Part shown: in pieces, positions 28,801 to 37,073 of the stretch | Position numbering within the stretch: the stretch's first letter is position 1 | Layout: each line of letters begins with the position of its first letter | Assembly: GCA_001296005.1 (NCBI GenBank) | Contig: LJHR01000005.1 | Location: forward strand, 1-64,000 | DNA from: an alpha proteobacterium AAP38 | Lineage (GTDB): Bacteria; Pseudomonadota; Alphaproteobacteria; Azospirillales; Azospirillaceae | DNA: 64,000 bases | Direction: 5' to 3' | Notes under the pieces: generated by a model | What the model was told of the DNA's origin: nothing | The model's database searches: none | The model's input: the letters and a program-made list of their open reading frames with translations, nothing else | Position numbers and translations under genes: made by a program

Positions 28801-29646
28801 TCAGTGCGGCTCCTCGCCGCCGGACACGTTCATGCTTTCGGCGGTGATGTAGCCGGCATCCTCAGAACACAGGAAAGCAACCGCACCCGCCGTATCGTCC
28901 GGCAGGCCGGGACGGCCCAGCGGGATGCGGTTCTTCATGGCCTGCAGGTAATCCTCCAGCGACAGGCCCAGCTTCTGGCTGAAATACTCATTCTGCCAGG
29001 CACCCAGGCCGGTGGTCACATGATTGGGGCAGACATTGTTGACGGTAATCCCGTGCGGCCCCAGCTCAATCGCCGTGGACCGGATCAGCCCGACCAGACC
29101 ATGCTTTGATGCGCAGTAGCCGGCAGCGAAGGGAAAGCCGGACTTGGCCGCCTGGCTGGCGATATTGATGATACGCCCACCCTTGGCCGCCGGTACCATC
29201 ACTTCCGCCGCCGCCTTGATGCCGTTGAAGCATCCGGTCAGGTTGACATCGATCACGGCCTGCCATTCGGTCGCTTCCAGATCCAGAAGCGGCTTCATGA
29301 TGTAGCCGATACCGGCATTGTTGACCCAGAAACCCAGGCCACCCAACTTTTCCACGGCAAAGGCCGCCATGGCGCGCATCTGCGCCAGATTGCGCACATC
29401 GCAAGTGAAGGTCTCCACCCGCGATCCCGTGTCCGCCGTGATATCCGCCGCCAGGGCCTGCATCTCCGACACACCACCAATCATGCTGTCGGGCGTGGCG
29501 GCATCGGCGGATTTGCCGATATCGGACAGCACGACGGACGCACCCTCGGCGGCCAGCCGGCGGGCGATGGCCTCGCCCAGCCCCTTGCGCCGGCCCGAAC
29601 CGGTGACGACCGCGACCTTGCCCGCGAAACGTTTTGTGTCCGCCAT
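28801..29646 (-). CDS. Short-chain dehydrogenase/reductase
   Basis: 281 residues, classical SDR: VVTGSGRRKGLGEAIARRLAAEGASVVLSDIG, NNAGIGYI, NIASQAAKSG, and catalytic YCASKHG; the C-terminus DAGYITAESMNVSGGEEPH is the usual substrate-loop/cap end. The insert after DIG (SADAATPDSMIGGVSEMQAL) is longer than in most members. NAD(P)-dependent alcohol/ketone step of the catabolic island; substrate unknown. The HapK-like gene ends 11 bases upstream. Confidence 0.88.
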   Translation of the reverse strand: MADTKRFAGKVAVVTGSGRRKGLGEAIARRLAAEGASVVLSDIGKSADAATPDSMIGGVSEMQALAADITADTGSRVETFTCDVRNLAQMRAMAAFAVEKLGGLGFWVNNAGIGYIMKPLLDLEATEWQAVIDVNLTGCFNGIKAAAEVMVPAAKGGRIINIASQAAKSGFPFAAGYCASKHGLVGLIRSTAIELGPHGITVNNVCPNHVTTGLGAWQNEYFSQKLGLSLEDYLQAMKNRIPLGRPGLPDDTAGAVAFLCSEDAGYITAESMNVSGGEEPH

Positions 29647-29657
29647 GTCCGCCCCCG

Positions 29658-29969
29658 TCAGCCCAGCTTGTCGGTCAGGATGAAGGTGACGTCGGCCATG
29701 TCCTGGAACTGCGCCACGATCTTCTGCATGGCCTCGGCGGCGATGTCCCGGCCGAACTGGTCCATGTCGGCGACGTCGATGATCTCAATATACTGGTAGG
29801 GCGGGGGTGCCTCGCTCCCTAGCGTGACCACAGAGCGGAATACCGCGAACTCCGTGATCGACGGCAATGCATTGACGGTGGGAAGGTCCACAGCGCGGGC
29901 CCATTCCTCATACGCTGCGCGGTCGATGCCGGGTTTCAGGTTGAACAGGGCGATGATGCGCGTGGCCAT
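29658..29969 (-). CDS. REDY-like protein HapK family
   Basis: 103 residues with the ferredoxin-like dimeric alpha-beta barrel pattern: RIIALFNLKPGIDRAAYEEWARAVDLPTVNALPSI, YQYIEIIDVADMDQFGRDI, AQFQDMADVTFILTDKL. I recognise this as the HapK/RedY family, whose namesakes occur in prodiginine clusters (Hahella, Streptomyces) with undefined roles. Here it heads a minus-strand catabolic run, divergent from an MDR reductase with a 22-bp dyad between them. It may bind or isomerise a reactive intermediate. Not a degradative enzyme by known precedent. Confidence 0.78.
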   Translation of the reverse strand: MATRIIALFNLKPGIDRAAYEEWARAVDLPTVNALPSITEFAVFRSVVTLGSEAPPPYQYIEIIDVADMDQFGRDIAAEAMQKIVAQFQDMADVTFILTDKLG

Positions 29970-30016
29970 GAGGGTTCCTCTGCCTGGAACGGGTTGGGAT
30001 GGGGCTTGCAGGAATT

Positions 30017-30038
30017 ATTGATATATCATTATATCAAT
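30017..30038. promoter_or_regulatory. Palindromic operator in a divergent promoter
   Basis: ATTGATATA TCAT TATATCAAT: 9-bp perfect arms around TCAT, AT-rich in GC-rich DNA, between the divergent HapK-like and MDR genes (ATGs at 29969 and 30080). Suits a GntR-, MarR- or TetR-family regulator; none of these is encoded next to it. Confidence 0.6.
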
Positions 30039-30079
30039 TACAAGCGCCTTGTTGCGTCCTCCCACTCAAGGATCCTTCG

Positions 30080-31102
30080 ATGAACAAACGCATCGTCCTG
30101 GCCCGGCTCGCCGGTTCGTCACCCGTGCCTGAGGATTTCCGCCTTGAAGAGGTGGCGATGCCGTCGCCCGGCCCCGGTCAGGTGCTGATCCGGGTCGATC
30201 ACGTTTCGCTGGACCCCTATATCGCCAGTACCCTGCGTGGTCGCCACATGTCCGGCGGCGTGCCTGTGGGCGGTGTCATTCCGGGGGAGGCGGTGGGCAC
30301 CGTTGTTGAAAGCCGTGGTGACGGTCTGGCCGTTGGCGACCGGGTGATCTGCCGCGCCGGCTGGCAGCAATTCACCGTCGCCGATATCGCCCCCGCCGGT
30401 GTGGCACAGGGTCCGCTCAGCCTCGCCGCGCAGAAGATCACGCTGCCGGACGGCGTCTCCTACACCTCGCTGCTGGGTGTGCTGGGCATGCCCGGCCTGA
30501 CCGCCTGGGCCGGTACGGTCAAGATGCTGAAGCCCATTCCGGGTGACACGTTCGTGGTGTCCGCCGCCACCGGTCCGGTCGGCGCCACCGCCGGTCAGCT
30601 GGCCAAGCGCATGGGCGCCCGCGTTGTCGGTATTGCCGGTGGACCGCAGAAATGCGCCTTCGCGGTGGAAACGCTGGGCTTTGACGCCTGCGTCGATCAC
30701 CGCGATCCCGATTGGGTGGCAAAGCTGGCCGCCGCCTGCCCCGATAGCATTGATTGCTATTATGATGGCGTCGGCGGGCGCATCCTGGAAGGCGTGCTGG
30801 GCCATCTGGCCCTGGGTGCCCGTGTCGTTCTGGTCGGCATGATGGAACAGTACAAGGCCCCGGCCCCGCTGCCCGGCCCCAATCTAGTGCCCATCATCAA
30901 GTTTCGCGCCACCGTCGAAGGGCTGGTCGTCTATGACCATTGGCCGGATATGCCGAATTTCCGCCGCCGCGTGGCCCCGCTGGTCCGCGACGGTCAGGTG
31001 ATCGTGCGCGAGGAACGCGTGGCCGGCCTGGAAGCCGCCCCCGACGCCCTGATCCGCCTGATGGATGGCGGCAATTTCGGCAAGATGGTTCTGGATATCT
31101 GA
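30080..31102 (+). CDS. NADP-dependent MDR oxidoreductase (curcumin/prostaglandin reductase type)
   Basis: 340 residues from ATG 30080. Zinc-free medium-chain reductase: VPEDFRLEEVAMPSPGPGQVLIRVDHVSLDPY, GVIPGEAVGTVVESR, LGMPGLTAWAG, VVSAATGPVGATAGQLAKRMGARVVGIAGG, CYYDGVGGRILEGVL, and EGLVVYDHWPD. The group reduces alpha,beta-unsaturated ketones or aldehydes with NADPH. The frame extends upstream to 29999 through the operator, so the later ATG is right. A YciI-type gene follows after 8 bases. Confidence 0.88.
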   Translation: MNKRIVLARLAGSSPVPEDFRLEEVAMPSPGPGQVLIRVDHVSLDPYIASTLRGRHMSGGVPVGGVIPGEAVGTVVESRGDGLAVGDRVICRAGWQQFTVADIAPAGVAQGPLSLAAQKITLPDGVSYTSLLGVLGMPGLTAWAGTVKMLKPIPGDTFVVSAATGPVGATAGQLAKRMGARVVGIAGGPQKCAFAVETLGFDACVDHRDPDWVAKLAAACPDSIDCYYDGVGGRILEGVLGHLALGARVVLVGMMEQYKAPAPLPGPNLVPIIKFRATVEGLVVYDHWPDMPNFRRRVAPLVRDGQVIVREERVAGLEAAPDALIRLMDGGNFGKMVLDI

Positions 31103-31110
31103 GGCAGATC

Positions 31111-31512
31111 ATGAACAGTGTTCCCCCCACCGTCCCCCGTATCGACAGCCCGACCTTCCTGGTTCTGGCTTATGATATTGCCGACAGCGCCAAGGCCCTG
31201 GCCCTGCGCGATGAATATATGGAAGGCCATCTGGGCCATATGGAGGCCAACTGGACCCGCTATGTCAGCGCCGGGCCGATGCGCACCGAGGATGGCAAGG
31301 GCTATCTCGGCTCCATGTTCCTGCTGAAGGCCGCCAACCGTGCCGACGTGGACGCGCTGATGATCGGCGACCCCTATTTCCGCAGCGGGCTTTATGACCG
31401 GGTGGAAGTGGTGCCGGCGGTGGTTGCCATCGGCACCGCCATCGGTGGCCGCATCTGGGCCGGCGCGGATCAGTTGAAGGGCGCGCCGGCAACGGTTGTA
31501 TCCAGGGGCTGA
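31111..31512 (+). CDS. YciI-family protein
   Basis: 133 residues. SPTFLVLAYDIADSAKALALRDEYMEGHLGHMEANW and AGPMRTEDGKGYLGSMFLLKAANRADVDALMIGDPYFRSGLYDRVEVVP match the YCII dimeric alpha-beta barrel fold. Relatives include dehydrochlorinases and muconolactone-isomerase-like folds that act on small ring compounds. Downstream partner of the MDR reductase; probably a lyase/isomerase or binding protein of the same pathway. Activity cannot be assigned. Confidence 0.78.
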   Translation: MNSVPPTVPRIDSPTFLVLAYDIADSAKALALRDEYMEGHLGHMEANWTRYVSAGPMRTEDGKGYLGSMFLLKAANRADVDALMIGDPYFRSGLYDRVEVVPAVVAIGTAIGGRIWAGADQLKGAPATVVSRG

Positions 31513-31521
31513 TGCTTCGAG

Positions 31522-31558
31522 GGTTGGAAGTCGGCGGCACTATTGCTGACTTCCAACC
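31522..31558. terminator. Hairpin after the YciI gene
   Basis: Perfect 11-bp arms GGTTGGAAGTC / GACTTCCAACC with a 15-base loop, in the 245-base gap between the converging YciI and IclR genes. There is no T tract directly after it, so a terminator is likely but not certain. Confidence 0.5.
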
Positions 31559-31648
31559 TCATCTCTGCTATTCTAAATGCCATCAGCGCCAGATTTACGC
31601 CCGCCTCCATTTGCAGCCATCGGCTTTCGAAGCGGGAAGGCTGTGAAC

Positions 31649-31679
31649 CATGAAACAGCCCCTGCTTTTCTGTTTCATG
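31649..31679. terminator. Second hairpin between converging YciI and IclR genes
   Basis: CATGAAACAG / CTGTTTCATG, perfect 10-bp arms with an 11-base loop, 78 bases after the IclR stop on the minus strand. It could end the IclR transcript. No convincing gene lies in 31513-31757. Confidence 0.45.
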
Positions 31680-31757
31680 TTGTTGCACAGCTTGGCGCAT
31701 TCGGAGGGGAGCTGCCCCGCACTCTGAATGCGGGGGGCGTTGGCGCACCTTGCCCAA

Positions 31758-32603
31758 TCAATGCTCGACGCGCCGTTCCAGGGTCCAGTCCCAGCGGCGG
31801 GTGGGGATCTGTTCCATCGGTTCCTGCTGGCTGCCTGCCTTCCAGTCCAGATAGGCCTCGCCGATTTCACGCGCGGCTTCCTTCAGGTCGGGCAGGTAGC
31901 GGCTGGCAAACACGGCCTCGGTCACGGCCTTGTCCATGAAGCGCATACCCACACAGCCCAGCAGGGCGGAACCCGCATAAAGCGGGACAGCAGCCGTGGA
32001 CTCGCCCCGATACTGCCGGATGCTGATGGCGTATCCGGCCTTGCGGATGCTGCCCAGCATCTTTTCGATCATGTCGCGCTGCCGGCCCGCGCCTTCCATC
32101 TCGCCGCCCGACCCCAGCGCGATATCCAGCAGGGCCGCGCGCTGCGGCGCCGGGCTGAAGGCCAGATAGGTGCGGCCCGATGCGCTGTTCAGCAGCGGCA
32201 GGCGCACACCGGCATTGTAGCGTTCAAGGGCCAGGGGGCTGTGCTTGTCGGTCGTGTGCCGGACCAGCATGCCGTTGCCCTGGTTCGTGCTGATCGACAC
32301 GGGCCAGACCAGCTTGCGGCCCAACTCGCCCAGCAGCGGCTGCGCCACCTCGCCGATCCAGGCCTCGTCGTCATAGCCATCGGAAAGGCCGCGCACCAGC
32401 ACGGTCAGGCGATAGCGGTCATCCGAGCCGTCGCGCACCGCGTAGCCGGCGGAACAGAGCGTTTCCAGCACACGATAGGCAGTCGTGCGGGGCAGATCGA
32501 TGGCATTGGCCACGTCCGTTACCGTCACGCCATTGCGGCTGTTCAAGACCTGCAGAACGTCCAGCACACGCAGCATCGCCCGAACAGGTTTGATCTTGTC
32601 CAT
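31758..32603 (-). CDS. IclR-family transcriptional regulator
   Basis: 281 residues from ATG 32603 after a strong AGGAGG. N-terminal winged helix (about 5-70: AMLRVLDVLQVLNSRNGVTVTDVANAIDLPRTTAYRVLETLCSAGYAV) and C-terminal IclR effector domain (about 85-250: PLLGELGRKLVWPVSIST, VRLPLLNSASGRTYLAFSP, IRQYRGESTAAVPLYAGSALLGCVGMRF). It is the only full-length regulator of the island, divergent from the monooxygenase gene. Two TCCR-N5-YGGA palindromes lie in its own promoter gap and copies recur before other island genes, so it is the best candidate master regulator. Confidence 0.92.
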   Translation of the reverse strand: MDKIKPVRAMLRVLDVLQVLNSRNGVTVTDVANAIDLPRTTAYRVLETLCSAGYAVRDGSDDRYRLTVLVRGLSDGYDDEAWIGEVAQPLLGELGRKLVWPVSISTNQGNGMLVRHTTDKHSPLALERYNAGVRLPLLNSASGRTYLAFSPAPQRAALLDIALGSGGEMEGAGRQRDMIEKMLGSIRKAGYAISIRQYRGESTAAVPLYAGSALLGCVGMRFMDKAVTEAVFASRYLPDLKEAAREIGEAYLDWKAGSQQEPMEQIPTRRWDWTLERRVEH

Positions 32604-32691
32604 TCCCGAACCTCCTGACGCGCCAACAATCAACTGACCACATGGATCATGACGGCGAATTAAAACTGTAACCGAAGAATATGCTCGTATG

Positions 32692-32704
32692 TCCACCTGT
32701 CGGA
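32692..32704. promoter_or_regulatory. IclR-type operator TCCA-N5-CGGA
   Basis: TCCACCTGTCGGA, 89 bases upstream of the IclR ATG. Confidence 0.5.
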
Positions 32705-32843
32705 TAAGGCGGGCGGCGAATGATGCCGTTTTGGCGGGTTTCTGCGGATTTTCGGGGGGTGGGCATAGGGCGCCATAATCGCCTAACGGATAAAACGACT
32801 GCAAATGCCCGCTAGGCTTACATTTTTCAAGGATACCGGCACG

Positions 32844-32856
32844 TCCGCCGTGTGGA
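32844..32856. promoter_or_regulatory. IclR-type operator TCCG-N5-TGGA
   Basis: TCCGCCGTGTGGA, 105 bases upstream of the FAD monooxygenase ATG. Confidence 0.5.
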
Positions 32857-32960
32857 CAAGGGACCGCAGTTGCCTATCCCTGCGGCACATTCACGCCGCC
32901 TAATCGTTCGTGACGCCGATGATGGGTCGGCCGTCAACGAATCGAAGGCTTAAAACGCCC

Positions 32961-34109
32961 ATGAGCAAAGCGAGAATAACGATCGTCGGTGGCGGCATCG
33001 GCGGGTTCACGGCGGCCATCGCGCTGTTGCGCCAGGGCTTCGCCGTCACGCTACTGGAAGCCGCCCCCGCCTTTGCCGAGGTTGGCGCCGGCGTGACCCT
33101 GTCGCCCAACGCCATGAAGGGATATGTACATCTGGGGCTGGCGGAGCGGATTGCCGCTGCCGGTGTCGAACCCGCCCGTCAGCGTATCCAGCATTGGCAG
33201 GATGGCCGCCTGCTGCGGTCCATCGACCGTTCCGACATGCGCGCCCGCTATGGCGCGCCCTATGTCTATATCCATCGCGCCGACCTGCACGCCATCCTGG
33301 TGGATGCGGCGGAAAGTGCGGGTGGCCGGCTGCTGACCGATGCGGGCGTGGTTGCGGTGGATGGCACCACGGCTATCCTGCATGATGGCCGCCGGATCGA
33401 GGGCGACCTGATCATCGGTGCCGATGGGTTGAAATCGGTGGTCCGCCGCCTGTTCGAACCCGCCGCCGCCCATTTCACGGGCCATGTCGCCTGGCGCGCC
33501 CTGGCCCCGGTGGAAGGGGCGTTGAAGGATCTGGTGGAATGGCCCGGCATGCATATCGGGCCGAACCGTATGGTTGTCCGATACCCGGTTCGCGGGGCCA
33601 AGATCGTCAATATGGTGTTCTTTGCCCGTCAGGATGGCTGGACCCAGGATGGCTGGACCATTCCCGCCGAACGGTCGGATCTGGAGACAATCTTCGCGGG
33701 CTGGGCGCCGGAGGTGCAGGCCATGATCGCGGCGGTGCCGGAGGGCAGGATCTATAAATGGGCCATCAATGCCCGCCGTCCGCTGGATAGCTGGATCATC
33801 AATGACAAGGTGGTGCTGCTGGGCGATGCCGCCCACGCCATGACCCCCTTCATGGGCCAGGGGGCCGCCTGTGCCATTGAGGATGCGATCGTCCTGTCGC
33901 GCGCCCTGGGTGACAGCGCCAGCACGGGGGAGGCGCTGCGCCGCTATGTCGCCGCCCGGCATGAGCGCGCCACCTTCATCCAACTGGAATCCAACGCCAA
34001 CGCCGATAGGATGCAGGCCGCCAATACCGAACTGTTCGGGATGGAGGGGCTGCGCAATGAGGATACGTTGGGCCTGCTGAATTACGATTGCCGCACCGTT
34101 CCCGTTTAA
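32961..34109 (+). CDS. FAD-dependent aromatic-type monooxygenase (salicylate hydroxylase-like)
   Basis: 382 residues from ATG 32961. GxGxxG at ITIVGGGIGGFTAAIALLRQG, EVGAGVTLSPNAMKGYVHLGL, the DG motif DLIIGADGLKSVVRR, and GD motif VVLLGDAAHAMTPFMGQGAACAIEDA identify a group A flavin hydroxylase that uses NAD(P)H and O2. Relatives hydroxylate aromatic or quinone-like rings, sometimes with decarboxylation. Together with the aldehyde dehydrogenase 18 bases downstream it forms an oxidation unit under the divergent IclR regulator. An upstream in-frame ATG at 32910 lacks similarity. Confidence 0.9.
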   Translation: MSKARITIVGGGIGGFTAAIALLRQGFAVTLLEAAPAFAEVGAGVTLSPNAMKGYVHLGLAERIAAAGVEPARQRIQHWQDGRLLRSIDRSDMRARYGAPYVYIHRADLHAILVDAAESAGGRLLTDAGVVAVDGTTAILHDGRRIEGDLIIGADGLKSVVRRLFEPAAAHFTGHVAWRALAPVEGALKDLVEWPGMHIGPNRMVVRYPVRGAKIVNMVFFARQDGWTQDGWTIPAERSDLETIFAGWAPEVQAMIAAVPEGRIYKWAINARRPLDSWIINDKVVLLGDAAHAMTPFMGQGAACAIEDAIVLSRALGDSASTGEALRRYVAARHERATFIQLESNANADRMQAANTELFGMEGLRNEDTLGLLNYDCRTVPV

Positions 34110-34127
34110 TCGCTGGTAGCCAATCCG

Positions 34128-35642
34128 ATGTCTCGTAAAGCCCTGCCGTTCGACGGCCTTCCCGTTTCTACCGCCACGCGGGCCTTTCTGGCCGAACGGC
34201 ATGGGCTGTTGATCGACGGGCAATGGCGCCCCGCCCTGTCCGGCGCCACACTGGACACCTATGACCCGGCAACCGAACTGCATCTGGCGACGGTGGCTTC
34301 CGGCGGGGCAGGGGATATCGATGCGGCGGTACAGGCCGCGACCAGGGCCTTTCACGGCCCCTGGTCGCGGTTGAAGGCGCGCGAACGTGCCGCCCCGTTG
34401 GTCCGGCTGGCCCGGCTGCTGGAACGCGATGCGGCATTGTTCACGGATCTGGAAATCCTGGACAATGGCATGCCGCGCTTCATCGCCGGTCTGACCGTGT
34501 CCAACTGCGTGGAGATGTTCGACTATTACGCCAGCGCCATCCTGCGCATCGAAGGCGTGACCACCACGCCCCCGCCGCATGTAACGGCGGATGCGGAAGC
34601 GCTGACTTACACCTTGCGCGAACCGGTGGGCGTGGTCGGACTGATCGTGCCGTGGAACGTGCCTGTCTCCACCCTGACGCTGAAACTGGCCCCCGCCCTG
34701 GCGGCGGGCTGTACCGTGGTGGTGAAACCGGCGGAGGAGACGCCCTTGTCGGCCCTGGCCCTGGGCCGGTTGATCCAGGAGGCCGGCTTCCCCGACGGTG
34801 TGGTCAATATCGTCAATGGTCTGGGGGAAAGCGCGGGGGCGGCCCTCTCCACCCATGCCCAGGTCGACAAGATCAGCTTCACCGGCTCCACCGAGGTGGG
34901 GCGCAAGATCGTGCAGGCAGCATCCGGCAACCTGAAAAAGGTCTGTCTGGAACTGGGCGGCAAGTCGCCCGTGGTGGTGATGCCGGATGCCGATCTGGAA
35001 CTGGCCGGCCCTGGTGTGTCCATGGCGACCTTCTTCCTCCAGGGCCAGAACTGTATGGCCGGCACCCGCATCTTCGCCCATGCGTCGATCCATGATGAAC
35101 TGGTGGCGCGGATGAAGGCCTTCACGGGCTTCTTCACGCTGGGTCACGGGCTGGACGCCGGCAATAATTTCGGCCCCCTGATCAGCGGGGCGCATGCGTC
35201 GCGCGTCCTTGCCCATGTGGACCGGGCGCTGGGGCAGGGAGCGACCCTGGTGACGGGTGGGGCCAAGCTGGACCGGCCCGGCCATTTCGTGCCGCCCACC
35301 ATCCTGACCGATGTCCGCCCCGACATGGATATCTTCCGCGACGAAGTGTTCGGGCCTGTCATGGCGGTCCATCGGTTTGAGACCGAGGATGTGGAACAGA
35401 TCGCGGCCATGGCCAATGACAGCGTCTACGGCCTGTCCGGCAGCGTTTGGACCCGGAGCCTGTCGACCGCGCATAAGCTGGTCTCGCGTATCCGGTCGGG
35501 TCAGGTATCGATCAACTGCCATGGCGCCATCGCCACCAACATTCCCTTCGGCGGTTATAAACAGTCGGGCTGGGGCCGGGAATTCGGGCGTGAAGGCCTG
35601 GATGCCTATCTAGAGACGAAGGCGGTGACGGCGCGGCTGTAA
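34128..35642 (+). CDS. Aldehyde dehydrogenase
   Basis: 504 residues of the NAD(P) aldehyde dehydrogenase family: VGVVGLIVPWNVPVSTLTLKLAPALAAGCTVVVKPAE, ISFTGSTEVGRKIVQAA, LELGGKSPVVV (general base Glu about 275), GQNCMAGTRIF (nucleophile Cys about 309), EVFGPVMAV, and PFGGYKQSGWGREFG. Oxidises an aldehyde to the acid; resembles the betaine/aromatic aldehyde group. Co-transcribed with the monooxygenase. It ends 17 bases before the convergent DUF3089 gene. Confidence 0.92.
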   Translation: MSRKALPFDGLPVSTATRAFLAERHGLLIDGQWRPALSGATLDTYDPATELHLATVASGGAGDIDAAVQAATRAFHGPWSRLKARERAAPLVRLARLLERDAALFTDLEILDNGMPRFIAGLTVSNCVEMFDYYASAILRIEGVTTTPPPHVTADAEALTYTLREPVGVVGLIVPWNVPVSTLTLKLAPALAAGCTVVVKPAEETPLSALALGRLIQEAGFPDGVVNIVNGLGESAGAALSTHAQVDKISFTGSTEVGRKIVQAASGNLKKVCLELGGKSPVVVMPDADLELAGPGVSMATFFLQGQNCMAGTRIFAHASIHDELVARMKAFTGFFTLGHGLDAGNNFGPLISGAHASRVLAHVDRALGQGATLVTGGAKLDRPGHFVPPTILTDVRPDMDIFRDEVFGPVMAVHRFETEDVEQIAAMANDSVYGLSGSVWTRSLSTAHKLVSRIRSGQVSINCHGAIATNIPFGGYKQSGWGREFGREGLDAYLETKAVTARL

Positions 35643-35659
35643 CGCCGCGCCATGGTCCA

Positions 35660-36733
35660 TTATCGGTTCAGGGATGTGTCGATCCGTACCCGCACATTCG
35701 CCTGGATATCGGCATAGAACAGGCCGTAATCATGGTAATGCATGATCCCGCCCGGCAGCGGCTTCAGGCCCAATGCCGGATCGGCGTCGACCACCAGAAA
35801 GCCCTTGTCACAGCGTGCGGCCACTGACTTCGCGACCAGCGCCTTCACCGGTCCCTCGCCCGGATCACCGGGGGCGGCGCCCTTGTTCAGGTCCTTCGCG
35901 GCCACGGGCTGGTTCCGGTCGAAGGTCATGGGATTGACGCAGACCGGTTCCTTGCCCGGTACGTCACCATAGAGCGACACGAAGCGCTGGGCATTGGCCT
36001 TGCCCATTAGGGCCAGATCGGTGTCGGGTGTGACGGCATTCCAGGCGATGACACAGCCCGTGTCCGCGGGCTTGGCGCAGATCGACAGGGTCTTGTAGGT
36101 GCGGGGGAAATCGCCTTCCGAAAGGTTCACGCCGACCACATAGGCGGCAACCATCCGGTCCTTCAGCGGCGACCCGTCGATGCGGTCTTTCAACAGCCGC
36201 ATCAGATGGGAAGCACCCTGGCTGTGTCCGGCCAGGATGAAGGGCCGGCCCGCATTGTCGCGCTTCAGATACAGGTCGAAGGCGCGCAGCACGTCGCCAT
36301 AGGCCAGGTCGAACGCCTTCTGTCCGTCGCCCGCCATGTTGGTGAAGGCCAGACGTGTGGCCTGGCGGTAGCGGGGAGCGAAGATGCGGCAGCAGGTGTT
36401 GAAGACAGCGGCCTGCCGCGCGATGACGCTGGCATCGGTCCAGTCATTGACAGCCTTGTCCGCCGGGTCCTGGTTCCATCGCGTCACCGACCGGTCGGTG
36501 GTCGGGTGGATGTAGAACACATCCACATCCGGCGCCGCGGCCAGTTTGCCTGCATTGCCGGGCAGGGCCGTGCTGGCACCGGGCGCCCAGGCGGTGGCAG
36601 CCCAGGAGGCGGCGCGGCCATAATCGGGGGGCGGGGCGGGCGTCTGGCTTTCAAAGGGGGGCGGCGGGTCGGCTGCCATGGCGGTACTTGCCAGAAGCCC
36701 CAGCGACAGAAGACAGGACAGGACGCGCTTCAT
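35660..36733 (-). CDS. Secreted DUF3089 protein (alpha/beta-hydrolase fold)
   Basis: 357 residues with a signal peptide (cleavage near AMAAD). DVDVFYIHPTTDRS, NTCCRIFAPRYRQATR and the serine elbow FILAGHSQGASHLMRLL (Ser about 173) match DUF3089, a lipase/esterase-like fold of unknown substrate. Paired Cys residues suggest periplasmic disulfides. It is divergent from a TonB receptor gene with two IclR-type palindromes between them, so extracytoplasmic ester cleavage coupled to uptake is plausible. Confidence 0.85.
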   Translation of the reverse strand: MKRVLSCLLSLGLLASTAMAADPPPPFESQTPAPPPDYGRAASWAATAWAPGASTALPGNAGKLAAAPDVDVFYIHPTTDRSVTRWNQDPADKAVNDWTDASVIARQAAVFNTCCRIFAPRYRQATRLAFTNMAGDGQKAFDLAYGDVLRAFDLYLKRDNAGRPFILAGHSQGASHLMRLLKDRIDGSPLKDRMVAAYVVGVNLSEGDFPRTYKTLSICAKPADTGCVIAWNAVTPDTDLALMGKANAQRFVSLYGDVPGKEPVCVNPMTFDRNQPVAAKDLNKGAAPGDPGEGPVKALVAKSVAARCDKGFLVVDADPALGLKPLPGGIMHYHDYGLFYADIQANVRVRIDTSLNR

Positions 36734-36811
36734 CTCGATCCCCGTTTATCCTTTATGGTTCCGAAGCCTAGCAGTGTGGCCGCCAACATTGAGGGTGCCG
36801 GGAGCCTCCTG

Positions 36812-36824
36812 TCCGCTGGGCGGA
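36812..36824. promoter_or_regulatory. IclR-type operator TCCG-N5-CGGA within a 25-base dyad
   Basis: TCCGCTGGGCGGA; the symmetry extends to 10-bp arms on both sides, the strongest copy in the window. Confidence 0.6.
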
Positions 36825-36849
36825 CAGGAGCCGCGACCCCTTGACACTA

Positions 36850-36862
36850 TCCGTCTGGTGGA
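36850..36862. promoter_or_regulatory. IclR-type operator TCCG-N5-TGGA
   Basis: TCCGTCTGGTGGA, 3 bases after TTGACA. Nearly identical to the copy at 49472-49484. Confidence 0.6.
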
Positions 36863-37073
36863 CAGAGCGGGCGGCGATGTTGTGGAAAGTTCGGCAAAGG
36901 AATTAGCTGACCGGGCAGGCAGATATCCGGCTAGCAGGCTGATCGGGTAATACCAGCGTAGGCAAATAAAATACGCCAGCGCGGCCCCCAAATAAAGCAC
37001 AGCCGCCAGAAAACGGGAACTTGGCGCCGGAAAGAATGCCGCTCGAAATGACCGCAAAAATCAAGGGGGCTTC

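Larger units (their letters stand above)
32604..32960. promoter_or_regulatory. Divergent promoter gap between IclR and monooxygenase genes
   Basis: 357 bases without a gene. It holds two exact IclR-type palindromes (32692-32704 and 32844-32856, listed apart) and a degenerate third at 32778-32790 (ATC-N7-GGA) that shares CCTnnCGGATAA with the first. I see no convincing small ORF or RNA. The position suits autoregulation plus control of the divergent FAD monooxygenase operon. Confidence 0.6.
36734..37073. promoter_or_regulatory. Divergent promoter gap between DUF3089 and TonB receptor genes
   Basis: 340 bases without a gene. A 25-base dyad CTCCTGTCCG-CTGGG-CGGACAGGAG (36806-36830) encloses one exact operator, and a second lies 38 bases on. 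A TTGACA at 36841-36846 could be a -35 element, with the second operator just after it, but I see no good -10. The rest, from about 36870, holds nothing I can name. Confidence 0.55.

Noticed and set aside
33051..35522. 823-codon open frame on the minus strand opposite the monooxygenase and aldehyde dehydrogenase genes
   Set aside because: The plus-strand frames have full family motifs; the antisense frame is low-complexity, Gly/Arg/His-rich and spans two genes and the gap, as expected of high-GC shadow frames.
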